Shown: positions 27,017 through 35,055, counted from the first letter of the stretch. The stretch is DNA of 64,000 nucleotides from Mycolicibacterium komossense (GCF_025822605.1 NZ_JACKTY010000020.1:342524-406523); one strand, 5' to 3'. The notes: generated by a model not told the origin, from the letters alone. Numbers and translations: made by a program.

Positions 27017-28537
27017 CTATCCTGTCCGCCCGGCCGAGGTCGCCGGCCGGGTCTGCTGTGGTGAGCTGGGGCTCTCGGGTGCTGCGGTCGGTGAGGACGC
27101 CGACGGCGTGGTGGGGCCAGGACCGGGCGGATGCAGCCAGCCTAGGAAGCTTGGCCCGCTGACGCTGGCTACCGGCTGAATCTGCCCGTTGAAGAGCGCA
27201 CGACTGCGGTCCAGCGCGAGCGCCTGCCGATCGCTGAACATGCCGATATCGCCGGAACCGACGCGGCCCGGATCGAGGGGGTGGGCGACCGCGGTCCCCG
27301 GGGGCGGAACGATGATCCCTTGCTGACGGAAGGCGTCACCGATCGGCGTGCCCCCGACCGCCGCCTCGATCACCTTGGCGATCTGCGGGTTCGCCACGGT
27401 GACGGTGTCGCCGTTGGGCAAGTGCACCTCGGTGGGCCCCGCTGGGGCCGGCTGATCCGGCGATGGCCCGCCTTCGCTTCCTACCTCGTCGTCGACATCA
27501 GACGCTTCTGGGGTGGACGTTTCCGGATCGTCCAGCAGGCCCTCCTCCCGCAGGAGGTCCTCGAGCGAGGTACCGCCCGAAGGACGGGTCGGCCACGACT
27601 CGGCGGGGGTCTCGTCCATCCGAGGGCCGGCGAGCGCACCAGGCAGCCCGCCCCCGATGCCACCGCCGGGAGCGGGTGAGCCGCCCCCGAGCTGGGGCAG
27701 ACCGGACATCATGGGCAGGGCAGCCGGCGGAGCGGGCGCCGGCGGAGCGGTTCCCGCCGTACCCGGCCAGCCCACGTCCGGCCCCAGGTCATCGCCAAGC
27801 AACTGATCGAGAGCCGGATCTCCAGCCGCGACAGCGGTATCCGCCCCGTAAGCCGGCAAGACCGAATCCGACGCGGAGGCCGGCCGGGCCGTGGCGGTGA
27901 CCGTCGGGGCAGCGGTGGGGGTGACGCCGGATTTCGCCGACTCATACAGAGCTGTCCAGGCGCCGGCCAACGCTGCTTTCGACGTGTCATCGAGGTGTGC
28001 GGTCTCGACAACGGCACCGATCTCGCGCAGTTTGTCTATCAGGTACCGCTGAAAATCTCGCGCGCCGGCGGGGGTGTCGAGATCGGTGCGAGCGCGAACC
28101 GCCTCCTCCACGTCCCGCTGCAGGGCCTGCAACTCGGCACCGCCGTGCGCGGTGGTGACATGGGCGTTCAGAATCGCCGTGACGACGTGCAGGTCGACTT
28201 GGGCTACCGTCGAATTCTGTTTCGCCAGACCATTTTCGGCTTTCTTGATGGCATCGGCCGCCTCGCCCTGCTGTCCGCGCTCCCCGCTGGGCGCCGGACC
28301 GGGCACGACCGGTGGCTTCGGCGGGGTGATCGGGTCGCCGGTCGCCGGATCGAACAACGCGGGGTGCTTGGCGCGAATGGTGGCGAGCAGCCCCGTCAAC
28401 GCGCCCGTATCGATCACCGTCGCCGGTAGCAGCACCGAGACATCGGCCGCGCTGAGACCCTGCCGCCAGGCGTCCGGGTCTCCGGTGCGGGCGGTGATGT
28501 GCGCGATGGCGTCACGCACCTCGACGATGTCGGTCAC
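27017..28537 (-). CDS. DUF4226-like proline-rich protein (Rv0026-like)
   Basis: 506 residues (Mtb Rv0026 448). The N-terminal ~210 residues contain a helical domain with the signature LDTPAGARDFQRYLIDKLREI. A long Pro/Gly/Ala/Asp-rich region (about 210-375) follows, then a conserved C-terminal segment (EVHLPNGDTVTVANPQIAKVIEAAVGGTPIGDAFRQQG) that looks like a small module. A short Pro/Ser/Thr tail ends it. No signal peptide is seen. The domain pattern resembles ESX effectors with a helical export domain and a C-terminal cargo domain, but that is inference. Start GTG 28537. Confidence 0.75.
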   Translation of the reverse strand: MTDIVEVRDAIAHITARTGDPDAWRQGLSAADVSVLLPATVIDTGALTGLLATIRAKHPALFDPATGDPITPPKPPVVPGPAPSGERGQQGEAADAIKKAENGLAKQNSTVAQVDLHVVTAILNAHVTTAHGGAELQALQRDVEEAVRARTDLDTPAGARDFQRYLIDKLREIGAVVETAHLDDTSKAALAGAWTALYESAKSGVTPTAAPTVTATARPASASDSVLPAYGADTAVAAGDPALDQLLGDDLGPDVGWPGTAGTAPPAPAPPAALPMMSGLPQLGGGSPAPGGGIGGGLPGALAGPRMDETPAESWPTRPSGGTSLEDLLREEGLLDDPETSTPEASDVDDEVGSEGGPSPDQPAPAGPTEVHLPNGDTVTVANPQIAKVIEAAVGGTPIGDAFRQQGIIVPPPGTAVAHPLDPGRVGSGDIGMFSDRQALALDRSRALFNGQIQPVASVSGPSFLGWLHPPGPGPTTPSASSPTAAPESPSSPQQTRPATSAGRTG

Positions 28538-28601
28538 CGCTGTCGACCCTGCATGAGGCGGACTGTACCGAGGCGCCCAACCGCAGACAATTCACCTGCG
28601 A

Positions 28602-28982
28602 TCAGCCTGTGGAGGCCGCCGGCGCCGACGGGTAATTTCCGGACAAGCTCTGCAGCACAGCAGTTTTCGATTCAGCATTGGCGGCGGTCTGTGAGACGAT
28701 TTCGATGATCTCGCGATGCTTGGCGAGCAGGAACCGATGAAACTGATGCGCGCCCGCGGGGGTGTCCAACGCCAGCATGTCCTGCTGCGCGACAGCCGAC
28801 TCGATATCCGCCTCGATCGTGTCGAGACGGCGCAGGCCCTCGACGGTGGCGGCGTGCGCGGCGGCAACTGCCTCGGCGAGCGCACGATCGGCTTCGGTCA
28901 GGCCGGCGTGACGCGTGGACAGTGCGGTCGACGCCGCCGCGATAGCGGTCGCCGAGTGTCCGGCCTGGTCCACCATGCCCAC
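28602..28982 (-). CDS. Small DUF4226-like protein (Rv0025-like)
   Basis: 126 residues (Mtb Rv0025 120), all helical. The segment LALDTPAGAHQFHRFLLAKHREIIEIV parallels the signature in the neighbouring 506-residue protein, so the two share a duplicated domain. GTG 28982 or ATG 28976 may be the start. It lies between the NlpC/P60 gene and the larger DUF4226-like gene on the same strand. Confidence 0.75.
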   Translation of the reverse strand: MGMVDQAGHSATAIAAASTALSTRHAGLTEADRALAEAVAAAHAATVEGLRRLDTIEADIESAVAQQDMLALDTPAGAHQFHRFLLAKHREIIEIVSQTAANAESKTAVLQSLSGNYPSAPAASTG

Positions 28983-29031
28983 AAGGTACCGCGGCTGATC
29001 TGCGCCAACAATTCACTGGCGCTGCGATGTC

Positions 29032-29874
29032 CTAGAGCGGCCGACGGATGGCGACAGCGGCTCCGAGCGGACTGATTCGCACGGTCGCTCCGGCATGCGG
29101 TGCTTCCACCACCATGCCGTTGCCGATAGCCATCTGAACGTGCCCGGTGTGCGGAAACACCAGATCACCAGGCCGAATCTGCGATCGCGCGACGGCGACA
29201 CCGTCGTTGATCTGATCGTAGGTGGTCCGGTCCAACGACACTCCGGCCTGCCGATAGGCCCACTGGACCAGACCGGAACAATCGAACTGGTTGGGCCCGG
29301 TCGCACCCCAGACATAGGGTCTGCCCAGCTTGGACAGTGCGGCCCGAACGGCAATACCGGCCCGGCTGCTCGTCGGCGGCAGCCGCAGCGCACCGAGTCG
29401 TCCACGGTGGCGCAACACCCGGTACCGCAGCGCACGCAGCAGCAACAGCCGCCGCCGGGCCTGCCGGCGAGCCGCCGAAACGTGCTCGTGCTGAGCGCGC
29501 AACCTAGCCGCGCGACGCCGCATCGCCTCGCGTTGGGCCATCGGGGATTCGGCAGGTGCCTGGTCATCCGCCTGCGCCGCCTCCAGCACCTGTCTGGTCA
29601 GGGCGCGAGCCAGGGCATGGTCCTGCTGAGCGCGGGTAAGCACAGCGGCGAACACCGCGTCGGTGCGCGAGGTACTACGCAGCGCCTCTCGGCCACGCTG
29701 CACAGCCAGTTCGTAACGGTCATGTCCCCCACCGGTATTCGGCCCGACCAGTGGGGAGGTCTGATAGTAATCGCTGCCCGCATCCAGGCGAGCAGCCGTA
29801 CTCTGCCCATTGAGAACCTGGTGCGCGCCGTCGAAAAGCCGGTGCGCGCGGCTCAGAATGTCCAGCTCCCCCAT
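29032..29874 (-). CDS. NlpC/P60 family cell-wall hydrolase (Rv0024-like)
   Basis: 280 residues (Mtb Rv0024 281). The N-terminal ~165 residues are helical and end in a strongly basic stretch; the C-terminal NlpC/P60 domain has catalytic C199 (FDCSGLVQW) and H245 (GHVQMAIG). Such enzymes cut D-Glu-meso-DAP bonds in peptidoglycan. No signal peptide is visible, which suggests export by another route such as ESX, or regulation inside the cell. Start ATG 29874 follows GGAGAA. It lies 10 bp after the XRE gene in the same operon. Confidence 0.85.
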   Translation of the reverse strand: MGELDILSRAHRLFDGAHQVLNGQSTAARLDAGSDYYQTSPLVGPNTGGGHDRYELAVQRGREALRSTSRTDAVFAAVLTRAQQDHALARALTRQVLEAAQADDQAPAESPMAQREAMRRRAARLRAQHEHVSAARRQARRRLLLLRALRYRVLRHRGRLGALRLPPTSSRAGIAVRAALSKLGRPYVWGATGPNQFDCSGLVQWAYRQAGVSLDRTTYDQINDGVAVARSQIRPGDLVFPHTGHVQMAIGNGMVVEAPHAGATVRISPLGAAVAIRRPL

Positions 29875-29884
29875 ACGGGTTCTC

Positions 29885-30655
29885 CTACCGTTGGCTGCCT
29901 TGATCGGAATCAGCGCCGGCCGCGTCGACAAAAGCACGCACCCGTGGCAGCGCGCCCGCCGGCACGTAACCGCGATTGCGGATGTCCCACATCTCGTCAG
30001 TGGTGATGCCGACGAGCGCCGCTATCACCGCCTCGGGTAATGACGACCGGGTACAGGCCTGATCGAAACGGGCGCCGATACTGTCCGGCAGTCGGGCAAG
30101 CAGGCTCGCCCTGGTCGATTCGAGGGCCTTGACGTGGCCCAGCAGTGGCCCGCTCGGGTCGGCGCCGGCGTTGACGGCCACCCGCCACGAGTTGGCCGCC
30201 AACATCTCGGCCTTCACGCACTGGGTGATCACGGAGAGAATATACGTCTCGTATTCGTTTGATGTGGACGGCGGCAAACGGGCGATCACCGAGTTGAGCG
30301 CTTCCAGCTGAGCTTCGGCGTAACCCTCGAAGACAGTGGTGTCGGAATTGCGGTCGACGACCACCGTTGTCGGCGGTTGTCGCGGTGTCTCAGGAGCCGC
30401 GTTCTCAGCCAGCAGTTGGCTGATCTCGGCATCCGGATCTGCCGCGACCACCAGCCGTGAGTAGGTGCCCGGCGGCAGGCCGAGCCCGTTTTCAACCTTC
30501 TGAACTGTGCCTTTGTGTGGTTTGCGGGTGCCGCGTTCCAGATAGCTCAAGCCCATGATGCTGACGCCGGTGGCGCCGGCCAGATCGGCGAGCGACCAGT
30601 CGCGGGATTCCCGCAGTGCCCGGATGGCTGCGCCAGCCGCCTCTCGGCTCACCAT
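29885..30655 (-). CDS. XRE-family transcriptional regulator (Rv0023-like)
   Basis: 256 residues, the same length as Mtb Rv0023. An N-terminal helix-turn-helix (about 8-62, with SLADLAGATGVSIMGLSYLERGTRKP) is followed by a long helical C-terminal domain of unknown ligand. It is the first gene of the accessory operon and is divergent from the whiB5-like gene, the arrangement of Rv0023/Rv0022c in Mtb. The 146-bp gap between them has a direct repeat that may be its operator. Confidence 0.85.
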   Translation of the reverse strand: MVSREAAGAAIRALRESRDWSLADLAGATGVSIMGLSYLERGTRKPHKGTVQKVENGLGLPPGTYSRLVVAADPDAEISQLLAENAAPETPRQPPTTVVVDRNSDTTVFEGYAEAQLEALNSVIARLPPSTSNEYETYILSVITQCVKAEMLAANSWRVAVNAGADPSGPLLGHVKALESTRASLLARLPDSIGARFDQACTRSSLPEAVIAALVGITTDEMWDIRNRGYVPAGALPRVRAFVDAAGADSDQGSQR

Positions 30656-30706
30656 GGTGCTCCGGACATGCAGGGATCGTACACAGCCAGCCCCATCACC
30701 CTTTAT

Positions 30707-30770
30707 ATATACGTTTTTGTAGTCGTTTATGTTGCCAACACACTCGACTGCATATACGCTTTCGTCAACG
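30707..30770. promoter_or_regulatory. Direct repeats in the XRE/whiB5 divergent promoter region
   Basis: Two copies of ATATACG followed by a similar 12-bp segment (pattern yTTTyGTnnnCG) start at 30707 and 30752, 45 bp apart. The area is unusually AT-rich for this genome. Position between two divergent regulator genes makes it a candidate operator for the XRE protein or a WhiB site. Inference only. Confidence 0.45.
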
Positions 30771-30801
30771 CTTTGATCACTCCATGAGACAGGGGCAGAC
30801 G

Positions 30802-31218
30802 ATGAACCAGCCTTGCGCAGCCAATCCGGAACTCTGGTTCGGTTACTCCGATGACGACGACACCGATGGGGCCGCCAAAGCCCGTGCCTACGAAACGGCG
30901 TCGGTCGAGGCTCGCACCATCTGCCTGCGCCGCTGCCCGCTGGCGCAACAACGTAAGTGCGCCGCGCATGCCGTCGATGCCGGCGTCGAGTACGGGGTCT
31001 GGGCCGGTGTGAAGCTGCCCGGTGGCCAGTACCGCAAGCGCCACGAACTCGCGCGGGCCCATGAGGTTCTGGGACAGATCGCAGCCGGAGAGCTCAATCC
31101 GCGTCAGCTGCCGGAGAATTCGGCGCTCTTGGAGACCCGGCAATCCGATGTGCTGCCAGTGGTGGCGACGGTGTTCCACCTTCCGATTGCTCCGGTTGCG
31201 CGGTATAGCGCCGCCTAG
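30802..31218 (+). CDS. whiB5: WhiB5-like Fe-S transcription factor
   Basis: 138 residues (Mtb WhiB5 139). Four cysteines are C5, C41, C45 and C53, with spacing C-x3-C-x7-C in place of the usual C-x2-C-x5-C; this unusual spacing is a feature I associate with WhiB5. GVWAGVKLPGG is the WhiB turn, followed by a basic helix (RKRHELARA). ATG 30802 with AGGGGC upstream is preferred to ATG 30784. It is divergent from the Rv0023-like gene. In Mtb, WhiB5 has been reported to control ESX-2 and ESX-4 genes, which fits its position at the head of this locus. Confidence 0.78.
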   Translation: MNQPCAANPELWFGYSDDDDTDGAAKARAYETASVEARTICLRRCPLAQQRKCAAHAVDAGVEYGVWAGVKLPGGQYRKRHELARAHEVLGQIAAGELNPRQLPENSALLETRQSDVLPVVATVFHLPIAPVARYSAA

Positions 31219-31255
31219 GGCCACTCGGCTCTCACCGAAACCAGCAAGACGTGAG

Positions 31256-32326
31256 TTACTCCTGTTCGCGGATCAGTTCCAGCGTGCGCAGCTCGCGGAT
31301 CGCGCGGCAACCGCGTTCCAGCATGGCGAGCACCATATCGTCGCCGCGGTCGGTGGCAGCGGCGAAGGCGAACCCGAATGTCGTCAGCAACGGCACCTGC
31401 ATCATGCCCAGGATGTAGTCCTGCCAACAGGTTTCACGGTCATAGTCGGTCACGCCCTCGACAATCAGGGCGTCGTAATAGGCGTCGACCAACTCCTGCT
31501 CTTTGGCGGCGCGCAGTTCCGGCGTCAGACTGGTAGCCACGAAGTACGCCAGATCGCGGGCGGGCAGCCCCACGGTGAGCGTCTGCCAGTCGACGACGGT
31601 GACGCGGGTGCGCTCCGGATCGAAGAGCAGATTGTCCACGCGGTAGTCACCGTGCAACAGGCTGAAGCGGTCCGGGAACAACAGCAACCACGGATCGACC
31701 AAGGCCGCCGCCTCGGCGAGCATGGTGCGGTCGGCCTCGGACATCCGGTCACCCAACCTGCCGATCGTGGTGTCGGCGGCCATCTTCGCGAGATCGCCCA
31801 TCCCCCTGGCGAAATCGGCGTCTGCCCGCGGCATGGTCGCGCCGGTGAAGGACAACCAGCCGGGATCGCACCAGCGCGGGCCATGCAACCCGGCCAGTGC
31901 TTGCACCGCCAGGCGCGCCTCGACCAGACTGCAGCCGGCGATCTGATCGCCCTGCACCGCCGGTGCCAGATCCTCCATCAAGAGTACGAAATCGGCTCCG
32001 TTGCGGTCGATTTCGCAATGCAGCCAGTTGGGCAGCGGCACCGTCAGCGTGTCGGCGACCTCGGTGTAGAACGTGTATTCGGCGCGGTAGGCGAGCGCCA
32101 CCCGCTGACGCACCTCCTCCTCCTGCGAGGGCAACTTGACGATCATCGTCTCGGGGAGGGCCGCCTGCGGGTCGGCGTAGGTCGCTGTCACCCGGTAGGT
32201 CGCGCCGGTCTGACCGGTGCCGACCGGGGTCACGGTCACTTCGGTGATGTCGGCACCCAGGACTGCGGACAGCCAGGTGCTGGTCACCTCCGCCGGGCTG
32301 GCGGGAATCGCAGCTGTGGTGGTCAT
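31256..32326 (-). CDS. Aminoglycoside phosphotransferase-fold (APH/choline kinase-like) enzyme
   Basis: 356 residues with a protein-kinase-like APH fold. The Brenner-type catalytic loop is LLHGDYRVDNLLF and the metal-binding Asp is in VVDWQTL. The N-lobe Lys lies in ETMIVKLPS. In mycobacteria such proteins often accompany acyl-CoA dehydrogenases in lipid or sterol catabolism; the natural substrate is unknown and antibiotic resistance is unlikely. Start ATG 32326 has GGAGGTGC upstream. A perfect KstR-type operator lies 21 bp before the start. Confidence 0.85.
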   Translation of the reverse strand: MTTTAAIPASPAEVTSTWLSAVLGADITEVTVTPVGTGQTGATYRVTATYADPQAALPETMIVKLPSQEEEVRQRVALAYRAEYTFYTEVADTLTVPLPNWLHCEIDRNGADFVLLMEDLAPAVQGDQIAGCSLVEARLAVQALAGLHGPRWCDPGWLSFTGATMPRADADFARGMGDLAKMAADTTIGRLGDRMSEADRTMLAEAAALVDPWLLLFPDRFSLLHGDYRVDNLLFDPERTRVTVVDWQTLTVGLPARDLAYFVATSLTPELRAAKEQELVDAYYDALIVEGVTDYDRETCWQDYILGMMQVPLLTTFGFAFAAATDRGDDMVLAMLERGCRAIRELRTLELIREQE

Positions 32327-32346
32327 CTCGGCGCACCTCCTCGCAA

Positions 32347-32366
32347 AATTAGAACATGTTCTAATT
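32347..32366. promoter_or_regulatory. KstR-type operator (20-bp perfect palindrome)
   Basis: AATTAGAACATGTTCTAATT is a perfect palindrome. Its core, TAGAACATGTTCTA at 32350-32363, fits the published consensus TNNAACNNGTTNNA of KstR, the TetR-family repressor of the cholesterol catabolism regulon. It sits 21 bp upstream of the phosphotransferase start and 51 bp upstream of the EVE-domain gene, so could govern either. Confidence 0.75.
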
Positions 32367-32416
32367 CGATGGCGGTGGCCGGGTTTTCTGTCAGTGCCCG
32401 CTCCTACCGTGGCGAC

Positions 32417-32860
32417 ATGACGAACTGGATTAACACCGTAAGCCGCGAGCACGTGCGCCGCGCCGTCGAAGGTGGATTCACGCAGGCCGATCACGGCAAG
32501 CCGGACCGGTTACGCCGGATGGGCTCCGGCGACCGGATCGCCTTCTACTCGCCGAAGACCGACTATCCCGACGGTGACCCGCTGCAAGCGTTCACCGCAA
32601 TCGGGCGACTCGTCGGGGACGAGGTCTACCAGGTGGAGATATCGGCCGACTTCCGTCCGTACCGACGCAACGTCGAGTTTCTCGACTGCGCCGAGACGCC
32701 GATCAAGCCCCTGATCGACCACCTCGGCTTCATCGAGGATAAGAAACGGTGGGGCTTCCGCTTCCGCTTCGGATTGTTCCAGGTCAACGACCACGATTTC
32801 GAGGTGATCGCGGCGGCCATGACCCGGTCGGTGGCGGGAGGCGCCGTCTCGGCCGCATGA
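32417..32860 (+). CDS. EVE-domain protein
   Basis: 147 residues. NWINTVSREHVRRAVEGGFTQADHGK, the RMGSGDRIAFYSPKTDY segment and GFRFRFGLFQVNDHDFEVI are typical of the EVE (PUA-like) fold, which in other proteins binds modified bases in DNA or RNA. It stands alone here, not fused to a nuclease. Start ATG 32417. The pirin gene begins 8 bp downstream, so the two may be co-transcribed. Confidence 0.85.
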   Translation: MTNWINTVSREHVRRAVEGGFTQADHGKPDRLRRMGSGDRIAFYSPKTDYPDGDPLQAFTAIGRLVGDEVYQVEISADFRPYRRNVEFLDCAETPIKPLIDHLGFIEDKKRWGFRFRFGLFQVNDHDFEVIAAAMTRSVAGGAVSAA

Positions 32861-32867
32861 TCGAGTG

Positions 32868-34508
32868 ATGAGCAACCTCGAACGGGAGCCTGCCGAGGTT
32901 GACCACCCGCCTGCGGTCGGGACCGACGGCGGGATCGAGATCCTCAGTCCACGCGAGGTACCCCTCGGCGGCCCACGCGCTCTACTGGTCCGGCGGACAT
33001 TGCCGCAGCACCAACGGTCGCTGATCGGGGCTTGGTGTTTCGCCGATCATTACGGCCCGCACGACCTTCGCAGCAGCGCCGGCATGGATGTACCGCCGCA
33101 TCCGCATACCGGACTGCAGACGGTGAGCTGGTTGTTCAGCGGTGAAGTCGAACACCGGGACTCGGCCGGGGTACACGCGATGGTTCGCCCTGGCGAGCTC
33201 AACCTGATGACGGCCGGCGCAGGCATCTGCCATTCAGAAGTGTCGACGGCGGCGACATCCGTGCTGCATGGAGTGCAGCTCTGGGTGGCACTACCCGATA
33301 CCGACCGCGATACCGACCGTCGGTTCGACCACCACGTACCGACGCCGGCGTCGCGGAGTGGCGCCGTCATCCGGGTGTTCCTCGGCGCGCTCGACGGTGT
33401 CAGCTCGCCGGTGCAAACCTTCACCCCGCTGCTCGGCGCGCAGATCGATCTGGGTGCCGGTGCCCGCCTGCTGCTCGATGTCGATCCGACGTTCGAGCAC
33501 GGGGTACTTGTCGACAAGGGCACGGTCGCGATGGACGATACGGCTGTGGACGGCGCCGAACTCGCCTACCGGCCTGTCGGCTCGTCCTTGCTGGAGTTGC
33601 GCAATACCGGCGACCGGTCTGCCCGAGTGCTGCTGCTCGGTGGCGCGCCCTTCACCGAGGAGCTGGTGATGTGGTGGAACTTCGTTGGGCGCAGCCACGA
33701 CGATATCGCCGCCTACCGCGAAGAATGGCAATCCCACGATCCCAGGTTCGGCGAAGTGAGCGGCTATCATCCTGGGAGACAAGGAGTTCCGTCCCGCCTG
33801 CCGCCCCCTGCGCTACCCATCACGCGGCTGCGGCCGCGCCGCCCACCAAAACCACCTCCGACGTACAGGATGCCCCGTGACCACAGACAAAACCGGCGCG
33901 GCGACCACCGTCACGCAGCATGCGCGGATGTTCACGATCACCGTCGACGGAGTCCCCGCCGGTCTGACCTCGTTCGTCGAGCGAGACGGCCAGCGGATCT
34001 TTCTGCACACCGAGGTAAAGCCGCAATTCGAGGGCCGCGGGCTGGCCGGCATTCTGGTCGAGACGGCGCTCGCGGCAACGCGAGCCGACGGTATGCACGT
34101 CGTCGCGGTCTGCCCCATGGTTGCCGCCTACGTGGCCAAGCATCACGACTTCGACGACATCGTCGACCCGATCACTCCACAACTCGACGAGTGGCTGATG
34201 GCCCAGCGGCACCGCTGACCTATCGTGACCGTGATGAGCAGTCGAGCCTTCTTCACGGCGGACGGTGCGGACTTCGTCCCCAACCCCATCGCCCAAGGGC
34301 CCTGGGGACACACCCTCGGCGGCCATATCGTCGGTGGACTTCTGGCCCGCTCCCTGGAGACTGCCGTGACCGATCCGGACCTTCAACCCGCCCGCCTCAC
34401 GGTCGATCTGCTGCGGCCCATCCCGATGGCGCCGGTGCGCGTGCGGACGAAGATCGAGCGCGAAGGCCGCCGAATCACCCTCGTCGACACCGTGATCCTG
34501 CAGCATGA
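32868..34508 (+). CDS. Pirin-family cupin protein with apparent stop-codon loss
   Basis: Residues about 25-315 are a bicupin pirin with the metal-binding His pattern PPHPHTGLQTVSWLFSGEVEHRDS and ICHSE. Pirins are iron-binding oxidoreductase-like or quercetinase-like proteins. The family normally ends near PALPITRLRPR (about 33840), but no stop occurs there. The frame stays open for about 210 more Arg/Pro-rich codons, crossing the whole 33877-34218 gene and part of the next one in another frame. That tail is almost certainly not a real domain. Starts GTG 32865 and ATG 32868 are adjacent. Confidence 0.75.
   Translation: MSNLEREPAEVDHPPAVGTDGGIEILSPREVPLGGPRALLVRRTLPQHQRSLIGAWCFADHYGPHDLRSSAGMDVPPHPHTGLQTVSWLFSGEVEHRDSAGVHAMVRPGELNLMTAGAGICHSEVSTAATSVLHGVQLWVALPDTDRDTDRRFDHHVPTPASRSGAVIRVFLGALDGVSSPVQTFTPLLGAQIDLGAGARLLLDVDPTFEHGVLVDKGTVAMDDTAVDGAELAYRPVGSSLLELRNTGDRSARVLLLGGAPFTEELVMWWNFVGRSHDDIAAYREEWQSHDPRFGEVSGYHPGRQGVPSRLPPPALPITRLRPRRPPKPPPTYRMPRDHRQNRRGDHRHAACADVHDHRRRSPRRSDLVRRARRPADLSAHRGKAAIRGPRAGRHSGRDGARGNASRRYARRRGLPHGCRLRGQASRLRRHRRPDHSTTRRVADGPAAPLTYRDRDEQSSLLHGGRCGLRPQPHRPRALGTHPRRPYRRWTSGPLPGDCRDRSGPSTRPPHGRSAAAHPDGAGARADEDRARRPPNHPRRHRDPAA
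33877..34218 (+). CDS. Small GNAT-fold N-acetyltransferase (YjdJ-like)
   Basis: 113 residues. The acetyl-CoA loop is VKPQFEGRGLAGILVETAL and the C-terminal segment VAAYVAKHHDFDDIV matches the short GCN5-related family, about 95-110 residues long. Start GTG 33877 has AGGA upstream. It lies inside the open frame that extends the pirin gene, but its codon third positions and conserved residues show that this frame is the coding one. Substrate unknown. Confidence 0.8.
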   Translation: MTTDKTGAATTVTQHARMFTITVDGVPAGLTSFVERDGQRIFLHTEVKPQFEGRGLAGILVETALAATRADGMHVVAVCPMVAAYVAKHHDFDDIVDPITPQLDEWLMAQRHR

Positions 34509-35055
34509 CAGCGTCGTATCCCGGGCCAGCGGTCTCTTTCTGCGCCGCGGCGACGATCCCGACGGCCAGGTGTGGTCACCCCCGCTGGCAATGCCGCCGA
34601 TACCCCCGATGCCGGCGGTCGTCCGCGCGGACCTGCCAATGCTGCTGTGGTCCTACGGGCCTGATCTCGACCAGCCGTTACCCGGCGTCGGCGCCGACCA
34701 GTGGGAACAGTCGCATGCCCAGAAGTTCGCCTGGGTTCGCGATATCCGATCGTTGATCGAGGGGGAACCGCTCACGCCGTTCACCAGGGCGGCCATGGCC
34801 GGTGAGGTGACCAGTTCGATGACCCACTGGGGCACAGCCGGTTTGCGATTCATCAACGCCGACTACACGATGACGCTGAGCCGGCTGCCGGTCGGCGAAT
34901 ACATCGGGCTCGCAGCCACCGCGCAGTTCGCCTCGGCCGGCGTGGCCACCGGTACCGCAACCCTCTTCGACGCACAGGGCCCCATCGGCACCGGCGTCGC
35001 AGTCGCCCTCGGCCAACCCGCGGGCGCTTTCACACCACCGAGCCTGGGGCATTGA
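34225..35055 (+). CDS. Acyl-CoA thioesterase-family protein (double hotdog)
   Basis: 276 residues. The N-terminal hotdog (FVPNPIAQGPWGHTLGGHIVGGLLARSLE) and the C-terminal hotdog (TSSMTHWGTAGLRFINADYTMTLSR) fit the TesB-like thioesterase superfamily found in many mycobacterial lipid gene sets. It would hydrolyse acyl-CoA to free acid and CoA. Its TGA shares a base with the ATG of the sulfurtransferase (35053-35057), so the two are translationally coupled. The start may be the internal ATG two codons later. Confidence 0.82.
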   Translation: MTVMSSRAFFTADGADFVPNPIAQGPWGHTLGGHIVGGLLARSLETAVTDPDLQPARLTVDLLRPIPMAPVRVRTKIEREGRRITLVDTVILQHDSVVSRASGLFLRRGDDPDGQVWSPPLAMPPIPPMPAVVRADLPMLLWSYGPDLDQPLPGVGADQWEQSHAQKFAWVRDIRSLIEGEPLTPFTRAAMAGEVTSSMTHWGTAGLRFINADYTMTLSRLPVGEYIGLAATAQFASAGVATGTATLFDAQGPIGTGVAVALGQPAGAFTPPSLGH

